DNA of 64,000 nucleotides from assembly GCF_024124905.1 (NCBI RefSeq), contig NZ_JAMXST010000004.1:372001-436000 (forward strand). The letters run 5' to 3'. The notes beneath the pieces are model-generated. The model ran no database searches, was not told the DNA's origin, and saw only the letters and a list, made by a program, of their open reading frames with translations. Each line of letters starts with the position of its first letter. Position 1 is the stretch's first letter. Below, one piece after another: positions 61,754 through 64,000 of this stretch. Origin of the DNA: Cellulosimicrobium cellulans. GTDB taxonomy: Bacteria > Actinomycetota > Actinomycetes > Actinomycetales > Cellulomonadaceae. Both the position numbers and the translations under genes were made by a program.

Positions 61754-63840
61754 GTGCACCCGTCCACCGCCGCGCACCGCCCGCAGGGAGTCGTCGACAC
61801 GGCGCCGGCTCTCGCGCCGCGCCACGGGCGGGTGCCGGCTCCGGACCGGTTCCGCCTCGACGTCCAGGGTCTACGGGCGGTGGCGGTGGGTGCGGTCGTG
61901 CTCTACCACGCAGGCGTGCCGTGGCTGCCGGGAGGCTACGTCGGCGTCGACGTCTTCTTCGTCATCTCGGGCTTCCTGATCACGGGCCACCTGCTCCGCT
62001 CGCTCGAGAGGGACGGGCGGGTCGGGTTCGCCGAGTTCTACGCCCGCCGCGCCCGCCGCATCCTGCCGGCGTCGTTCGCCGTGCTCCTGGTGACCCTGGC
62101 GGTGGCGGCGCTCACGCTCGGACCGGTGCGCGTCCGAGAGGCGGCCGTCGACGCCGTCGCCACCGCCGTCTACGTGCCGAACCTGCTCTTCGCGTACCAG
62201 GGGACGCAGTACCTCAACGAGACGGATCCGCCGTCCCTCTTCCAGCACTACTGGTCGCTCGGGGTCGAGGAGCAGTTCTACCTCGTGTGGCCGGTGCTCC
62301 TCGTGGGCTTCTTCGCCCTGCGGCGGTCGCACCGGGCACGGACGGTGCTGGTCGGCGCCGTCGTCGTGGTCTCGTTCGTGGCGTGCCTCGTGCTGACCGT
62401 CCGTGCTCAGCCGTGGGCGTTCTTCGGCCTTCCCACGCGGGCCTGGGAGCTCGCGGCCGGAGGCCTGGTGGCGGCGGTCGTGGGTCGTGGCTCCGTCCTG
62501 CGCCGGTCGCTCGCCGTCCCGGTGGGTTGGGCGGGGCTGACGGCGATCGTCGCGGCGGTCCTCCTGCTCGACGCGTCGACGCCGTTCCCCGGACCCTGGG
62601 CCGTGCTCCCCGTGGCGGGGACGGCGCTCGTGATCCTCGCCGGTGCGAGCGCCGGGCCGGGCGGTCCGGCCGCGGTGCTCGCGCGGTCGCCCATGGTCTG
62701 GGTCGGCGGGATCTCCTACTCGCTCTACCTGGTCCACTGGCCCGCGATGACGCTCCCGCAGGCGATCCTCGGACGGACGGAGCCCGTGCCGCTGCCCTGG
62801 CAGCTGCTCGTCGCTGCAGCGTGCGTCCCGCTCGCGTGGGTCTCGTACCGGTTCGTGGAAACCCGTTCCGCACCGCGCGGCGACTGCGGTCGGCCCGGCC
62901 GCGGAGGGTGGGGCTCGCGGTGCTCGCGGCGACCGTCGTCGTCGTCGCGTCGGCCGGGCTGGCGATCTGGGGGGCGGACCGCGCGCCGCAGTCGTCGGCG
63001 ACCGTGGTCACCGCCACCGAGCTGCGACGCGCTCCCGTCGGCACGCCGGTCGTCCCCGCGAACCTCGAGCCGTCGCTCGCCGAGGCCGCGGACGACCTTC
63101 CGGTCGTCTACGAGGACGGCTGCCAGCTCGACGTGTCCGAGCAGGAGCCCCGCTCGTCGTGCGTCTACGGCGCCGACCCGGCCGCTCCGCGGGTCGTCCT
63201 CTTCGGCGACTCGCACGCCAGCCAGCTCGTCCCTGCGCTGAGCCCGCTGGCGGACGCCGGGTCGATCCGCCTGGACGTCATGACCAAGAGCGGCTGTCCG
63301 GCATCGGACCTCGATGTGGTCACGGGCAGGGGGCAGCCCTACCCGACGTGCCCGCCGTGGCGGGCGGCTGTCCTCGATCTGCTGCGGACCGATCCGCCCG
63401 CGGTCGTGGTCGTCGCCGACTCCGCGGGCGAGTCGAGCGACGCGGACGGCACGCGCTTCGGCGCGGACGAGTGGGGCGAGGCGCTCGGGCGGACGCTCCG
63501 AGCGCTCCCGTCGACGACCCAGGTGCTGGTCGTGGGGGACACCCCGACGCCCGGCACGGCGCCCGGCGCGTGCCTCTCCGAGCACGTGCAGGACGCGGCG
63601 GCGTGCGACCTGGGCGTCGAGGCGCGCAACGTCGCCGTGCAGGAGGGGCAGCGAGCCGCGGCACAGGACGCCGGGGCGCGGTTCGTCGACCTCGACGAGT
63701 ACCTGTGCAACCCGGAGGCGTGCCCCGTGATCATCGACAGCACCTTGGTGTACCGCGACGGGACGCACCTGACGGCCACGATGGCGGCGCGTCTCGGCGA
63801 GGTGCTGGGTCCCGAGGTCCTCGCGCTGCTGCCGCGGTGA
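61754..63840 (+). pseudogene. AT3-SGNH membrane acyltransferase gene broken by a one-base frameshift
   Basis: The gene encodes an OafA-like protein in two frames. The first frame (from GTG 61754) has the AT3 domain with FRLDVQGLRAVAVGAVVLYH, GVDVFFVISGFLITGH, HYWSLGVEEQFYLVWPV and SYSLYLVHWP, ending at SYRFVET near 62861. The second frame continues with PFRTARRLRS, a helix (GLAVLAATVVVVASAGLAIW) and a complete SGNH domain with FGDSHASQL and YRDGTHLTA, to the stop at 63840. The family motif at the junction is VENPFR; the sequence reads GTGGAAACCCG where GTGGAAAACCCG would keep it, so one A is missing at 62859-62861. Either the gene is inactive or this is a sequencing error. The first frame runs on to 63241 as nonsense. 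Confidence 0.85.
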
Positions 63841-63853
63841 CCCTCGCCTCGCG

Positions 63854-63859
63854 TATCCT
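63854..63859 (+). promoter_or_regulatory. -10 box upstream of the nucleotide-sugar dehydrogenase gene
   Basis: TATCCT lies 102 bases before ATG 63962 in the 121-base gap after the acyltransferase gene; AAGGAA before ATG is the ribosome binding site. Confidence 0.4.
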
Positions 63860-63961
63860 GCACGGTGGTCCGACCGCTCGACGCTGAACGACACCGTCGC
63901 GGTCCCCCGGATCCGGGACACGCTGCCGGACCGACCACCCGCTCGCCGGAAGGAACACTCG

Positions 63962-64000
63962 ATGCGCATCGCCGTCGTCGCCCTGGGGAAGATCGGCCTT
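63962..64000 (+). CDS. UDP-N-acetyl sugar 6-dehydrogenase (WbpA/WecC-like), first 13 codons
   Basis: Only MRIAVVALGKIGL is visible before the window ends. This is the Rossmann start typical of UDP-ManNAc or UDP-GlcNAc dehydrogenases (GxGxxG-type loop, here GKIGL). A clear AAGGAA ribosome binding site precedes ATG 63962. Such an enzyme would supply the UDP-GlcNAc uronate used by the WbpB/E/D-like enzymes encoded at 36-39 kb. The assignment rests on 13 residues plus context. Confidence 0.6.
   Translation, partial: MRIAVVALGKIGL

Noticed and set aside
27904-64000. A secondary-metabolite (NRPS, PKS or RiPP) cluster
   Set aside because: No adenylation, ketosynthase, thiolation or precursor-peptide signatures; the genes are glycan and wall functions.

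Overview
This window is very GC-rich DNA from an actinobacterium. The gene set (a WhiB protein, a PdtaS-type histidine kinase, LytR-CpsA-Psr proteins, a GtrA-purK-purE block, and a cellobiose-type ABC operon with CebR/CelR-like operators) fits the Micrococcales, most likely the Cellulomonadaceae or Promicromonosporaceae (Cellulomonas, Cellulosimicrobium, Isoptericola and relatives). The genus is inferred, not proven. I see no tRNA, rRNA, CRISPR array, insertion sequence or phage gene. No gap between genes exceeds 300 bases; the largest are 9148-9409, 20597-20844, 11978-12214 and 56722-56937, and their contents are described in the features or findings.

Region 1 (1-9.4 kb) is metabolic. It holds the 3' end of putA, a winged-helix protein of the HTH_42 family, and a minus-strand sugar operon: binding protein, two permeases, GH1 beta-glucosidase and LacI-family regulator. 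The promoter of that operon carries three near-palindromes resembling the CebR/CelR operator, so cellobiose or another beta-glucoside is the likely substrate. The ATPase of the transporter is not in the window.

Region 2 (9.4-27.8 kb) is regulatory and housekeeping. It holds a DUF2505 protein, pdtaS, whiB1, a small membrane protein, a large EssC/EccC-like FtsK/SpoIIIE ATPase with no type VII partner genes, and a MacB-like ABC exporter. A NarL-type and an OmpR-type two-component system follow, then GtrA, purK and purE.

Region 3 (27.9-64 kb) is one long cell-surface glycan and cell-wall region. It contains acyltransferases (two intact AT3-SGNH fusions in tandem, one AT3 without SGNH, and one AT3-SGNH gene broken by a single-base frameshift), two LCP ligases and two glycosyltransferase-2 plus small-membrane-partner modules. 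It also has six further glycosyltransferases, an ABC half-transporter that could flip a lipid-linked glycan, two PGRP/amidase-2 proteins, a SpoIID-like protein and a CW_binding_2 protein. Genes for a UDP-2,3-diacetamido-uronic acid (WbpD, WbpE, WbpB, an epimerase, and a dehydrogenase that starts at the last bases) are split over 28 kb. Together they suggest synthesis, acylation, export and wall attachment of a decorated surface polymer. No polymerase or initiating sugar-phosphate transferase is visible here.

Several genes begin 6-8 bases after a TANNNT box, which points to leaderless mRNAs.
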